Assembly: GCA_036924285.1 (NCBI GenBank)
Contig: JAYKYS010000015.1
Location: forward strand, 6,510,001 to 6,574,000
Direction of reading: 5' to 3'
DNA length: 64,000 nt
Origin: Asterella californica
Lineage: Eukaryota > Streptophyta > Marchantiopsida > Marchantiales > Aytoniaceae
Position 1 is the first letter of the stretch. Every line of letters begins with the position of its first letter. The position numbers and the translations under genes are program-made. Below the pieces are notes generated by a model, which was given only the letters and a program-made list of their open reading frames with translations, was not told the origin of the DNA and did not search any database. This document shows positions 44,819 through 56,899 of the stretch, in pieces.

Positions 44819-45547
44819 CTCACCCCCACTTTGGAGGTTGATGCTCTCATCAACAATGATCCTTTAAGTTAACACCAAGTTCAAAATGGGTAGCCAACCC
44901 CTTGGCGTCAGAATTGCGTTCTGGTAGCTAACCCGCAATTCTCTTCTTGGCTTGAGTCTTAAGTTGTCGCTAGAACACTTAGAAAATTTCAACTAGTCTC
45001 GGAAAAAGCCTTATCTTTTTGGCCCACCCTAAACAAAACTAGTTGGCAACTTCTAAACATTCTACTTAAGACTCTAACTTGCTAACTATAAATATTCACA
45101 CCTACTTCTAAGGTCCCTCGAAACTCACTTTCTGGTCGCAACCTGATTAGACTTAGATGCGCGACTAAGTTTACTTTGGAGAAAACCACAAAGCAAGATC
45201 ACTCCAAGCCCCAATACAAGTATGAAAGTTCATACTTGCTTTGCCAACGCTACGGCAAACCTAAGTCTTGACATCAAGACTTAGTCTTGATTTAGATGCT
45301 TATCCAAACCAGCTCGCTTTCTTTGAGTGTGCTTCGTTCCTCCTCTTGACAATATCTTAGGCATCTGATCAGAACTAGTCATAGCCATGCAGTACCAATA
45401 CACTTAGACAAAATTTCAAGAAACAAAGTCTTTATTTCCAAATACAAGACAAAGCTACAAAATCCATCGGCCCAAATCGCTTCAAGTTGCTACTCGTATG
45501 GTTCGTCGTTTCTTCACTCCTCGCTGGAAGGAGATGTCCTCATCTTG

Positions 45548-46404
45548 CTAACGCCCTTGTTGTCCTTGTCTCTGTTTGAATATATCCAATACTTCACTTA
45601 CATGTGTTAGCTCCTCCTCTGACACCCAAGTTGCTTCTTTCAAATGATAGCCACGCCATTTGATCAAGTACTCCATCCGGTTAGACTTACGCCGCGATCG
45701 CAAAATGATCTCTACCTCATATTTTGCTTCGCCTTGCACGACTTCAGGTTGAGGCCTGAGTACCTGTTTGCGCTCCGGTCGCAAATCGTCCTTGAAGTAT
45801 TTCTTTAATAAAGAAACATGGAAAGTCGGATGCAACTGCCACTCGCGAGGAAGGTCTAATGTATAGACATCTTCATGCGGATTCTTGACAATGACAAAAG
45901 GTCCGGCAAACTTCGATGAAAACTTCACCGATATTTCTCCGGAAGAGTGAAGTTTTTTGCACTTAACCATACTTCTTCGTCCACTTGAAACTTCACTTGC
46001 CACCGATGCTTGTTTACTTGCTTCGTGTACCGTTGCTGCGCTTTCTCGAGGTTCTTTTTTACTTGTTCCTCGCGCCGCTGCATTTCCGTCATCAACTCTT
46101 CAGCTGATATTTGCCGTGTTCTTGGTTGTGCTGATGTAGAACTCCCTGCAAGAGTCATGTCAAAAGGCCCTTCTGGCTCACGTCCGTAAGCTAGTAAGAA
46201 AGACGATTCGCCGGTTGCCGAATGCTTCATGGGATTGTAGTAATACTCCGCAAGACTGAGCCACTTCGTCCAATCACTTTGGTCCACGCTCACATAATTC
46301 CTCAAGTATTGATTCAGAATCGAGTTAACTCGTTCCGTTTGTCCATCCGTTTCTGGATGAAAGGCGGTACTAAATTTTAACTTAGTCCCCAATTTTTGGA
46401 ACAA
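45548..46404 (-). pseudogene. E4 integrase C-terminal half with chromodomain
   Basis: Two overlapping minus frames (45548-46003 and 45925-46404) together give the end of the catalytic core (DGQTERVN), the GPFVIV motif and a chromodomain with YLIKWRGYH. A frameshift near 45930 divides them. The homology to E3 is continuous. Confidence 0.88.
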
Positions 46405-46423
46405 GTGTTTCCAAAAGACAGTT

Positions 46424-47254
46424 GTGAACTTAGAGTCTCTATCTGAAATAATACTCCGAGGTAATCCATGTGAACGCCATCAAGTATCTAGGAACAACCG
46501 AGAAGTCGTGAACGCTGTTGCAGTATCCAAGGTCGGTGCAAATTGCGCTAGTTTGTTAAATCGGTCGACAATCACAAAGATTGCATTGTATCTCTTCGAG
46601 TCAGGCAGAGAGGTAATGAAGTCCATGTTTATGCTTTCCCAAGGTCTGGCTGGAATTGACAAAGGACGAAGTAATCCTTGTTTCTTCTCATAAGAAACAC
46701 GATTCGCTTGACAGGTTATGCATGTTTTCACAAAGTGGGCAACATCGTCTCATGTGGGGCCAATAAAACTTTTTAGCTATCACTGCTAAATGTACTTTTC
46801 TCCTTTATGGCCTGATAAGGGCGCATCATGACATTCTTTGAGTAACTTCGTCTTAAGTTTTCCTTGTCCCACATAAACTTGACTTTGTTTGAACATGAGT
46901 AAGCCATGTCTCAGCTACATGTTCTGCAACTTCACTCCTCGCTTGGTCGTCGCCCATGTAACCTTCACGTATTTACCTCTCCAAGTCTGACTCCTTAAGA
47001 TACATAGCTCGCAAAATCTATGTTGACAATGGAAGATCTTATTCCTTGCGACTCAAGACGTCAGGAACCACATTGTCCTTTCCCGCTTTGTGGATTAATT
47101 CCACATTCATGAGCGCCAATGTATCATGCCACCGTAGTTGCTTTGGCGTCAACTGACCTTGTGTCTCAAAGTACTTGAGCAAAATATTATGAGTATACAC
47201 TTGAGTTTTGTGAAGTCTCAAGTAATGCCGCCATTTCTTCAAGCAATGAATCAC
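46424..47254 (-). pseudogene. E4 integrase N-terminal and RNase H end fragments
   Basis: The minus frame 46480-46731 carries the integrase zinc region (CITCQANRVSYEKK) and core start (MDFITSLP). 47039-47254 carries the end of RNase H (KWRHYLRLHK, LIHKAGKDN). Frameshifts lie between. The catalytic D corresponding to E3 D106 is retained. Confidence 0.85.
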
Positions 47255-48974
47255 CTCAAACAGTTCCTTCTCGTGAGTCGATCATCGACTCTCCGTCCTA
47301 GATAACTTCTTGTTTTCGTACGCTACAGGTTTTCCATCATGCACCAACACTCCGTCAATCGCATAGTCGCTCGCGTCCGTGTGCACCTCGAATGGTTTGT
47401 CGAACTCCGGCAGCTTCAAAACTGGCATCTTTGACAAAATAGCTTTGATCGTTTGAAACGCATCATCTACCTCCTTGGTCTAACTTACCTGTGCGTCTTT
47501 GCCCGTCCAGTCCGTCTGCGGCTTCACGATCTTTGAAAACTCTTTCACATACTTGCGGTAGAACTGCGCCAATCCTAAGAATCGCCGCATCCTTTTCACT
47601 GTAATCGGAGGCTCCCAAGTCACAATCGCGTCCACCTTCTACATATCCGAGGCGACTCCTTCTACACTAATAACATGTCCCAAGAAGTTAATGCGCTCCA
47701 AACCAAACTCACTCTTGTCACGTTGGCAAACAGCTTATGCTCTCACAGCTTCGTCAACACCACCCTTAGCTGCTCCGCGTCCGACTCCAAGGTTTTGGAG
47801 TAGATCAAGATGTCGTCGATGTAAACGATGACAAACTCATCCATCTCCTCGTGAAAAATTGTGTTCATCAATGTAGTGAACGTCGAAGGGACGTTGCAGA
47901 GTCCAAATGACATCACCACGAATTCAAACGATCCGTATCAGGTTCGACAAGCGGTCTTCTCAACATCTGGATCAGCTATCCGGATCTGGTAATATCCTAA
48001 CTTCAAGTCGATCCTGCTGAAGTACTTTGCCCCCGCTAGTCTATCAAAGAGATCGTCTATCCTTGGCAAAGGATAATTATTCTTCACCGTCATCTTATTG
48101 AGTGCACGATAATCTACGCAGAGTCGTAGCTTCCCATCCTTCTTCTTCGCAAAAAGAACTGAGGCTCCATAATGTGACTTACTGGTTCGAATATATCCTC
48201 GCGCTAATAGCTCACTGAGTTGCCTTTTCAACTCAAGGAGTTCCATCTGGTTGAGTCGGTAAGGGGTTTTAGAAGGTGGTTCTGATCATGGTAAGACTTC
48301 AATCTTGTGATCCACCACCCGCCTTGGAGGTAACTTAGCAAGTAACTCATCCGTCAAGACATCTTCAAACTCCTTAATCACTTCGCGAAGCATCTTCGGA
48401 AATTTAGTCACCTCTCCTGATGTTTCCTCTTGTCTGTCACCCATCATCAAATCTACAACCCGCATTAAACACATGACTCCGTCATTGAAGTCCATTTGTT
48501 TATCTTTGATCAAATGCAAACTCGTCAATTTTTCGCGCCTTTCGATCAGCCTCACTCCCAGCTTCCGCCCTTTAACCTTAAAGGTTTCCGCCTAAGTTCC
48601 ACTTCAAACTTGTCCAAGAAAATGTTCTCTCAAACCGCATGGATATCATCCATCTCGCACACCGTGAAATTCTCTGTGAATTCCAACTTCCCACACGCAA
48701 ATCGTATATTCAAGGCTACTTCGGAAGTTTGATACATCTTGCCCTTGGCAAAGCGTACCTGAATAGGCTTGTCTGCCTTGGAGATAGACAAGCCCAACTT
48801 CTTCACCAACTTCAGACTTATGAAGGAGTGAGTCGCTCCTGTGTCCACAAGAAAAGTAACATCACGGTTAGCAACCTTGGCTTGTAGAAACATCAATCCC
48901 GACGTCTTCTTCGTGGTTCTCAAGGTCACAGTCATCTGGCCCTCCAACAAGTCCTTTGCAACAAACGCATTCAT
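47255..48974 (-). pseudogene. E4 protease-RT fragments
   Basis: RT is recognisable in 47938-48246 ([22 protein letters not shown]) and continues with changes toward 47255. 48286-48555 is the region between protease and RT. 48630-48974 holds the protease (VDTGATHSF). Each is split by stops or frameshifts relative to E3. Confidence 0.85.
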
Positions 48975-49515
48975 GCTATAGTTACTAACCTTAGGTTTCG
49001 TGCACCCCTTAGCAATATGACTGCCTCGTCACAGTTGTAGCAAGTAAACTTAGCGTCATTGCCCTTCTGAGGTGTTTGCCCCTTAGGTTTTATTCCTGTT
49101 TGCTGCCGCTTTGCTGTCGGGGCAGAAGAATCCTTCTGAATCCTTCTCACCTCCATCCCACTATCGCTTGAAGCCCTTGTTCTTCTTCCGGACCTTGTCC
49201 GTGCTGCGTGGTTCAAAAGATTTCTGTTGCTGGACTTCATCGTCTCCAATTCGCTCCGCTAGCTTCAAAAGTTCGGCACTGGTCGATGATAGCTCCGGCA
49301 TCCGAAAGAGAGCCTTCTCCGAGCTAGACTTGAGTCTCCCAATGACTATACATATTTTGGTCTCCTCAGTCCACTTGGAGAACGAATCCAGCTTAGCACT
49401 GAACTCTCGTACATAAGCACTTATCATCCCCGTAGGCTTCAGCCTAACTAGCTCGACACCATCTCAAATCCTTTGATACTCCGGAGTGAATCGTTCCACG
49501 AGCAACACCTTGAAC
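48971..49515 (-). pseudogene. E4 gag C-terminal part and zinc knuckle
   Basis: 49161-49427 gives the end of the capsid ([19 protein letters not shown]). 48971-49249 in the +1 frame gives a basic linker and the CCHC knuckle start (CYNCDEA). The knuckle has lost its His spacing through a frameshift. The linker is 48 codons longer than in E3. The gag N-terminus is deleted. Confidence 0.82.
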
Positions 49516-49528
49516 TTAGGCACCTGAC

Positions 49529-50071
49529 CCACCCAGGCATCGAGCCCTCCCTCATATATACTTCTGGGGATCGGCGGCCCCGCCCTCCTCTTTGGTCCTT
49601 GAAAATTATACCACAATCCGATTGTGGTTCGGTCATAATTCTCAGCTCAGAGGTCAGATCGAGGAGTGCTACATATCACTGGAAAGCTCTCGTCGAGATC
49701 TTTTCAATCATACCTCACTCGCCTCGAGATCTTATATGGAGCTCCGTCCACGACCTAAAACGTCCATGGAGCTCCAACACTTAGTCATTTTTCGAAAACC
49801 AGATCTCAAACCTATGTCTTAGATCTATGTTTCGGTCCGTTTCCAGACTTGCCCCCTTAGGTCAGCGTTCGTCCGGGGTTGTCTTGAGGTAGGCCCTTAT
49901 GTCCTAACCCAAGGTTCCAACCTTGGTTCAAAGAACCACTCAGGGTTCATCTGATCCTGACTTCGCGGTCAAGCCGCTCAGTCCTACTCACAGCGTTCAC
50001 AATCTAGCGCAAGTCCACTAGGGTTCTATTGTTCGCGTCTGCGCTCGATCTTAAGACTGAGGGTCGCGACA
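49529..50071 (-). repeat. E4 5' LTR, partial
   Basis: It corresponds to 44201-44818 of the left LTR, with about 75 bp missing near 49800. Its outer end ggtcgcgaca is followed by GGCCT. Confidence 0.88.
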
Positions 50072-50076
50072 GGCCT

Positions 50077-51640
50077 CCAGAAAGACTCTTGGGACAGCTT
50101 CCGATTAATTAACGTACTCGGAAGACTTCCCGTAGCCAAGCTTCCCATCACTGGTCTCACATATCTTCGACTTCTGACACGCAATCTAGCCTTACAACAG
50201 ACACAAAACATTCATACTTTGTTCTTCTGACTCCTTACATACACGCTCAGACGAAAAGACATGACCCTCGACCATTCTCTCCAGATTCTGCTAGCAAGGC
50301 TTCTCACAACTCTCTTCTAAGTTCGAGAAGAAGAAGGAATAGGCTGCTATGGGTCAGACAGAATAGATCCATAAAGGACTCTCACGTCTTCTTGCGCATT
50401 CTGCTAGTCTTTCCAATCTTCTAGTCTCTCTAGGAAGATGTGGATTTGAGAAGCTAGGAAGATCGGGAGGCACAGGCCTAGTTCCCAACTTCCAGCTTCT
50501 CGAAACAACAATCAACTCACCAAGTCACTCAGGATTCGTACCAAGCCTCTCTCAACACAAAACCCAATCCAATCTAATCTTGATACGAATTGAACACAGT
50601 CGTCTTCCGAAGACGTGCAGACATTCAGAAGCGTCTTTCGAAGATGTTCAGATCTTCAGATGCGTCCTCTATCCATGGGTTCAAGAACAAAGATAGAGAA
50701 ATCGATCGATGGGCTTCCTGCAAACGAACGGAGAAGCGCGGGAGATATCAACTCAGAGGTGAAAAGCGATGGGAAGTGGAAAGAACACGAAAAGAACCTC
50801 AGTACAGCTTCTGGCTACTTCTGGTGCACCTTTAGTCTTCTGTGCGCTTCCGCTCGTCAATCCGAGCTCCAATGTGATCCCGCGAATCTGCTCCTGTCGT
50901 CAATCTTGAAATGCGCCCCTCGGCTGCTACAACCGATCCTTCTTCCTCCTTCAGAACCTCTCTAATTGATCCTCAATGTCTGCTTCCTGAAATCCACAAG
51001 GATTCCTTCAGCTCGACTGTGTTTCCAATTTTTTTAGAATCGATCTCGCTCATTCTCTAGCCTCAATTCGATCTTATGTTCCCAATTTCACTCTCTTTGC
51101 TTCCACAACTCAATTCTGCTACCCCGATTGCAGTCGACCTTCAAAGCGCAGTTGTCCTTCAGTGCGGGAAGCAGACGACTGATCTCATGCTAATGTGCCT
51201 TCTCCCGTATCTTCCTTATGCGATTAGGTGTTCAACTACCTTAACCTATCTATCACTACCATGGTGGCTACCTAGTAGGTACACCTACCCCTCGCCTAGG
51301 TAGTGCATGGTTGGTGCCCATGCAGTCGCGGTTGCTGTCTTCTGTAAGACAGCCGTCTTCTGTCTTCTGTCTTCCGTCTTCTGTCTTCCGGAAGACACAT
51401 CCGAGAAGACGTCTCTCCGGAAGATGTCCGTCTTCCGTCTTTCGAAGAAGTCGACTTCTCCTTACAAAAAGACCTTAAGATCATCTTCCCTCTAAACAAG
51501 GTATAATCTTAAGTGACCAAGTTATTTCAATTGCATAGACATCTTATTAACTTAAAAAAATTAAAAAAATCATAAATCTTGTAAATTGTGGGCACCACAT
51601 ACGCCCACCCTCACATGTTTGCGTCCCCGTAAACATCAAC
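50077..51640 (-). repeat. E5 LTR-like host sequence, GTCTTC-rich
   Basis: This is non-coding sequence left of the E5 integrase on minus, where a 3' LTR is expected. It contains a dense run of gtcttctgtcttccgtcttc-type hexamers at about 51347-51395. A G-rich tract (gtgagggtgggcgtatg on minus, near 51600-51620) may be the polypurine tract. No second copy of this LTR is complete in the window, so the LTR borders are not defined. Confidence 0.45.
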
Positions 51641-51648
51641 GCTTTTGT

Positions 51649-52821
51649 TTACGCCCAATATTTCTTGACACGCCACCCATTAATACGAGTGGTCATCAAG
51701 GTACCATCTAGCTTTTCCAGCTGTAAGGAGCCATTGTTGAAGACCTCCAAGACGCGATAAGGACCCATCCAACGAAGATGAAGCTTCCCAGAGAATTTCA
51801 GATGCATGTTGTCGTATAGAAGAACCAAGTCTCCATCCGCGACAGTCGTCTTCTTCAGCTTGCCATCATAGTTAACCTTGCGTTGTGCTTGTATCTCGTA
51901 AGTCTTCTCCAGAGCTGCGTTCTTGTCTTCTTTGAACTCCACAAAGTTCAGAAGACGATGCTCATGGCTTTCCTCTTCTTCCATGCGTTCGGTAACAACT
52001 AATCTGTAAGTAGGGACCTCTAACTCAATGGGAACAACATGTGTCATCTCATAAGTTAGGTAGAAGGGTGTCTTCTGGGTGGTGACCTTAGGTGAAATCC
52101 TAAAAGTCCACAACACAGATGGCAGCTTCGTGTCTCAATCATATGCATGGTTAACAATTATCTTATTCAGAATATTACAAAGAAGACCATTCGACTTCTC
52201 TGTCAATCCGTTAGTTTTTGGGTTGTACGGTGTCGTCTTCCGATGCTTGATCTTGAAGTACTGGATCAGGAGGAAAATAGTCTCATTTAGAAAATGAGTA
52301 CTCCTATCTGATACTAGTTCCAGCGGGCATCCGTATCGGGTGATGATGTTGTGCCAAAGAAACCTGGCCACCACTGCAGCGTCGTTCTTTCTTGTGGCTT
52401 TACCCTCTACCATCTTCGTGGCATAATCTGTAGCTATCAAGATGTACCGTGCTCGTGTTCTTCTAGCTACCGGGGCGATTGATCCAACAAAGTCTATTCT
52501 CCACTTTTCAAAAGCAGCAAGCGGTAGAATGGGAGTAAGAGGCGACCTAGTAGTAGCTGTTGGTCTTCCCACTCTCTAGCACGCATCACATTTTCTGATC
52601 TCCTGAAAAGTGTCTCTGTACATGGTCGGCCACTAGTAGCCGACGTCCAACATCTTCTTCATCGTTGTCTTCAGTCCATAGTGTCCCCCAGCATCTTCGT
52701 TGTCGAGGAGAGTCCTTCTCAGGAAGGACGAGCCTTCTGACTGTGATAGATCGCGAGGTAGAAGTAGAGATTGAATATCAAGACACGAGTCAAGCTGGTA
52801 GTCCACAACGGCTGAAGTCAC
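51649..52821 (-). pseudogene. E5 integrase, Tat-like gypsy family
   Basis: Minus frames 52633-52821, 52135-52572 and 51649-52116 form one integrase with stops between: TAG after DVGY, TAG after CDAC and TGA after HAYD. It has the zinc region (GGHYG, CDAC), catalytic core (RIDFVGS, VSDRS, LTEKSNG) and C-terminal GPYRV. At the second core Asp the usual G-E-F is STHF, so the core has drifted. At least two of the three stops fall where Trp or Gln is expected. The core style (ATDYATK, RYGCPLELVSDR) resembles that of E1. RT and gag of this copy are not present to the right. Confidence 0.85.
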
Positions 52822-53640
52822 TCACAGAGACTATATTCTGACTATGGGTCACTTACTACTTAACAGATCAAGTCTCAGTCATCAAGAGACAGATCCACCT
52901 CCGGACACACAAATAGAAGAAACTCGAATTCAAGATGCTTTATTTCTCTTCCAAAGACACTCAATAGTCCTCCACAGACATCAATTTTACAAGAAAACTC
53001 TACTCAACAAGACCTCCTTACGCTGATCACCGCAGATCACTCCCAAACAGTCAATTTTCACTCAACTAATCTTCTCTCGCTCTTCAGATAGCAGATCACT
53101 CCCCAAATTCTACAACTGATGAAGATCTGAAATCCCAACGCCTTATATCCCTTCTTGCAACAGCTTCATCACTGAAATCCTTCAGAAAACTCGACCTTCT
53201 CAGTCCTTGTCTTCTCCTCCGCTCAAATAGATGTTTCATGCTCACCAGATTCACCTCCAGGTAGCCTAATAGGTAAATTCAAGCTCCTCTAACTCTTAAT
53301 CCTCTCTCTGTGTCAACCTCCCAACTGAAAACCTTCAGAAATTTGATCCCGTGACAATCAGAAGTACTCCGCAGATTATCAAATAGATCTCTCTCAATAA
53401 AACTGCCTCTTGTCCATTCAGAAGGTAATTCTGCCTCCCAACTGTATAATAGACAAAGCTTAAGCTTCTAAACACTTATCTCCCCCTTTGCGTCGACCTC
53501 CCAACTCAATTCTTTCAGAAATCTGATCTCCTCAGCCCCCAAGCTTCTCCTGCGCGTCCCGATGGCTTCTCTCCCCGTTCTCTGTAAAAAGTGTCCTCGA
53601 AAAAACGTCGCAGGTTGATTAATCTAAAAGGTAAGTCCTC
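52822..53640. other. Non-coding, no feature recognised
   Basis: This is pyrimidine-rich sequence with many short ctcctc and cttcag phrases. No open frame with a domain was found. It may be leader or LTR of an unrecognised element, since the E5 integrase is cut off at about 52822. Confidence 0.35.
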
Positions 53641-53885
53641 AGCTAAGCTGCCCCTACTGTCCTTATAAGCACAACTACTTATCAGAAGCAGCCACCTAGC
53701 TAAGCTGCCCTCTGCTGTCCTTATGTGTAGACAGCCTTATTTGCTAAGCTGGCCCCTTTTTTAATAAAGGTTTCACAGCTTCCTAAGCCGACTCCTTTAA
53801 AGATTTCACAGTTTTCATTGACTCCTTGATTACTTGGCCTGACTTAACAAAAGACTCCTTGATTACTTGGCTTGATTTAACAAAA
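53640..53885. repeat. Short tandem repeats (about 56 bp and 33 bp)
   Basis: agctaagctgcccc...ctgtccttat occurs at about 53641 and 53697. gactccttgattacttggc-tga-ttaacaaaa occurs at 53820 and 53853 (33-bp period). Confidence 0.75.
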
Positions 53886-53929
53886 GTTTCCCGTGCTCTT
53901 GATGTCATCTTGATGCCACCTTGAATATA

Positions 53930-54700
53930 CCACAAGCCATCCAATGTGGCCGAAGCCCCCTACACTTATGGGGCTGCCTCACTGGGCTTACATGCCCCTC
54001 ATATGTGCACCAAGTATCTCTCATGGTATATTCACAGTGGCATGCGGAGGCTTAGGTCAGGAAGCCCACGATTAAGAGAGATATCGGTCTCCCGTCCCTA
54101 GATATGCAAGACGTGGCTGCATATCCAACATATACTCCCTTCCAGGAGGCCAACATGCCGGAATAGAAACTAGAGGCCATGAGGAATTGATCTTGAGAAC
54201 ATTTTCCTCCTAGGCAGGCGCCCTATCACTAGGATGGCCTCTGTTTCCGTTATAAAAGCAAACAAAGTCTGTACATATGCCTATTACTGAAGAAATTTTC
54301 CTGTAAAGTCTTTACTAGCTTTTTCTACACTAACTTCTCTATACAACTCCATTTTTAGTGAATAAAGAGTCAAAACTATAATACTCGTGAACACCTACAC
54401 ACTCACGCCGTCAGATCATAAGTCTGAGTCACGAGCTGGAATCGACGGATTTCCCTCTTTCGTATATTTCTTAGCCTAAAACCTATACTAACTATCACTT
54501 AGAACACTTTTTGTCAAATCAGGAAGTACGAAGTCGCTCTCCTCGACGAGCTCTGCATTCTGGAAACTTTCGCCCCCTTCAGGATGATATTTCAACCCAA
54601 GCTAGGGGGCAGCTTGCCAAGCATAGCCCCAGCATAGCTCCTGCCCAGCTTGATAAGCTAGGGTGCAACTTCTTGAACAAATGCTGGTTGAGTGTCTTCT
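53930..54700 (+). repeat. Possible LTR and leader of an unidentified plus-strand element
   Basis: TATAAAAG lies at about 54251-54258 and AATAAAG at about 54360-54366, the order expected for a promoter and polyadenylation signal in an LTR. A short plus-strand frame (54511-54702) with an Arg/Ser-rich start follows. No matching second LTR and no pol is visible, so the identification is tentative. Confidence 0.3.
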
Positions 54701-54741
54701 GAAGCTCCGTTTCATCATCTTGAACGTCACGCACTACGACA

Positions 54742-54756
54742 TTCACCCCCTCCAAA
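54742..54756 (-). promoter_or_regulatory. E7 polypurine tract and LTR start
   Basis: On minus, tttggagggggtgaa is followed at 54741 by TGTCGTAGTGCG. The arrangement aligns with the E2 tract and its TGTCGTGTCG LTR start, marking the beginning of the E7 3' LTR. How far that LTR extends to the left is unclear. Confidence 0.7.
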
Positions 54757-54773
54757 CCTGCACAACCTTTCCA

Positions 54774-55976
54774 CTAGTCTCCAAGGTTCTCTAAATTGCC
54801 ATCGTCCTCTTCAACGTCCCCTGCGTCTTCTTCTGATAACAGATCTGCACCGGCATCCATCATCTGATCTGACTCCAAAAATTCATCTAGCTCAAAGGAT
54901 TCTCTCTTTTTTCTAACAACTTGATACGTTTACCAGCAACAAGAAGCCTTTGAGGTGTACCATCGAGCTCCCTAAAGAGTAAGTAGCATTCTGATTCACT
55001 TCTAAGACAACATATGGACCAAACCACCTCCTAGAAAATTTCCGAACCGTAGAGTGCTGATTCTCTAACATACTGTCATACACCAAAACCCAATCTCCAA
55101 CATGGATGGGCTTCGGTCGGAGCTGGTAGATCTTGTCAAACTTGTCCTTGTTCTTGAGACGGGCCTCTTTCAGTTTCTGTTGTGCCTCTATAAGATCCTC
55201 CTCTCTATGTTCCAACTGTCTGATTCAAAGTGCAAGAAGTTGTACATGATCCATTTCGTCTTCCCACGGTAAAGTAGCCCATGTAGGAAAGTCCTCCTCT
55301 GCTGGCATAATCGGTTTTTGACCCAGCATCAGTTCAATGGGCATATACCCAGTAGTAGTGCAATGAGTCGACCTGTCAGCCTACAGAGCAAAAAGGAGCA
55401 ACCTAGGCCACTGTCTATGTCTACCATCGCATGTCTTTACCAGAGCTTGAACAATTGATGGATGCCCTCTCTCACTATTACCGATCCCTTCCGGATTCAT
55501 GGCAGTAGTGAGTCTAAGTTTCACCCCGTGTTGGACGAAGAACTCATTCACTCTCGTATCACGTAACTCTCCTCTGTCTGCAAGTAATCTCCCTATAGAT
55601 CTATATCTACAGATAATATCCTCAAGAACAAACCTACATATCTTTTTTATGATCTTCGTCCTCAGAACTCGTCCTTCCACAAAGTTGGAGAGGTCTTCTC
55701 GAGCCAACACCAAATACCTCATACCTCATAATCCAGGAGGCATCACTATCAAATCAAGAACCCATTGAAAATCGATACTAGACGGATAGGTTGGTATCAG
55801 GTCATCTCTGTAACGTACCTTTGAATAAAATTGACAGTGCAAGCATGAACTCACAAAGTTCATCACATCTTGATACAGTCCTCTCCATTAGTATCTCTCC
55901 TTCAATTTTGTGTAGGTAACCCAAGCTCCTCGATGTCCAGCCCACAAGGTGTCATGAAACTCCTTCATCAACTGTT
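54774..55976 (-). pseudogene. E7 integrase remnant, relative of E2
   Basis: The minus frames 55381-55722 and 54913-55215 plus flanking sequence align to the E2 integrase over its full length. They cover the zinc region (HDTLWAGHRG, CLHCQ), the core with WVLDL, LADRGEL and NSERGHPS, GPYVV, and an acidic tail ending at a TAG at 54774. A TAA follows KERY, the same place as a TGA in E2, where Trp is expected. There are frameshifts near 54900 and in the core. Confidence 0.85.
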
Positions 55977-56650
55977 ATAGATAGATGTGGATCTCGGCCA
56001 TACAATAGAAAATATGATGAGAAGGAAGCCAAAGACGCTTGTCGGCTAAAACGGTAGCTTATAGTCAACCATGATAACTGCACATCCCAGTCTCCCAAGT
56101 GACCCTTCTGCAAGCCATACTTGTGCAATCTTCTCTTCACCGTCTGAACTACCCTCTTCACCAAACCATCCGCCTCAAGATGATCTCGAGATGTAGTCCG
56201 ATGATCAATCAGCGCCTGATCACACAAGGTCTGAAACTCACCAAGGAACTCTGTACCTTGATCTGTCAACCTTCAACTGGTGCTCCAAAATGACTCAGCA
56301 CTTGATGTAAGAACGCATACGTCGTCTCTTCACTCGCCTTGTCCGATAATGTCACCAACTCAATCCACTTGGAGAAGTGCTCCACCATCACCAACATATA
56401 TCGGTGGTGACGTACGGTCAATGATAAAGGTCCCACAAAATCCAAACTCCAACGGTAACCCAACTCTATAATCGGTAAGGGGTGTAACTATAGAATAGGA
56501 GCATTAAACGATGCTCGTACTCGATCATAAACCACACATCGTGCGACAAACTACTGCACATCGACGTGCATACCACACCACCAATATTGTCCTTGGAGTA
56601 AGCTATGCGTCCGCTTCACTCCAAATGTCTCAACTCTTCATGGACATGTT
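55976..56650 (-). pseudogene. E6 integrase
   Basis: The zinc region at about 56560-56640 has H-x-H and a GQYWW motif. The core starts with SLDFVGPLS (about 56440), has TDQGTEF (about 56255) and a Glu in EADGLVKR, consistent with D,D35E. A frameshift at about 56266 separates the first and second Asp. The end reads FLLYGRDP before the junction with E7. The core phrases HFSKWIEL and EFQTLCDQALIDHR set it apart from all other integrases in this window. Confidence 0.85.
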
Positions 56651-56899
56651 GTACTAACTTTGCCCTTTGAGATGGATGTGGTACTATCCGTACTCTCTCA
56701 TCATCCCACACTGGAAGTACATGTCGTCCTTCTCGTCGAAATCTCTTCGCTTGTTGAAAGACACGATCTCGCTCCTTGGCACTGTGCTTATCACCACGTC
56801 AGTACATAGATACTCCATTACGGAGTTCATGACAAACACACAAAGAAAGGCAGATGCATGCCACCCTGGCACTATCTCCTCATCAACCTCGTCATGTCA

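Larger units (their letters stand above)
43691..50071 (-). mobile_element. E4: decayed second copy of the E3 family
   Basis: A full left LTR (43691-44818) and a partial right LTR (about 49529-50071) are flanked by GGCCT at 43686-43690 and 50072-50076. The internal region follows E3 throughout but has many stops and frameshifts. The gag N-terminus, the primer site and the first half of the right LTR are deleted; the join lies near 49515-49529. It is older than E3. It shows that the frame change between gag and protease is not unique to E3. Confidence 0.92.

Noticed and set aside
51347..51395. CRISPR-like or coding repeat in the GTCTTC array
   Set aside because: Units are 6 bp with no spacers, in a eukaryotic retroelement context; it is simple-sequence expansion.
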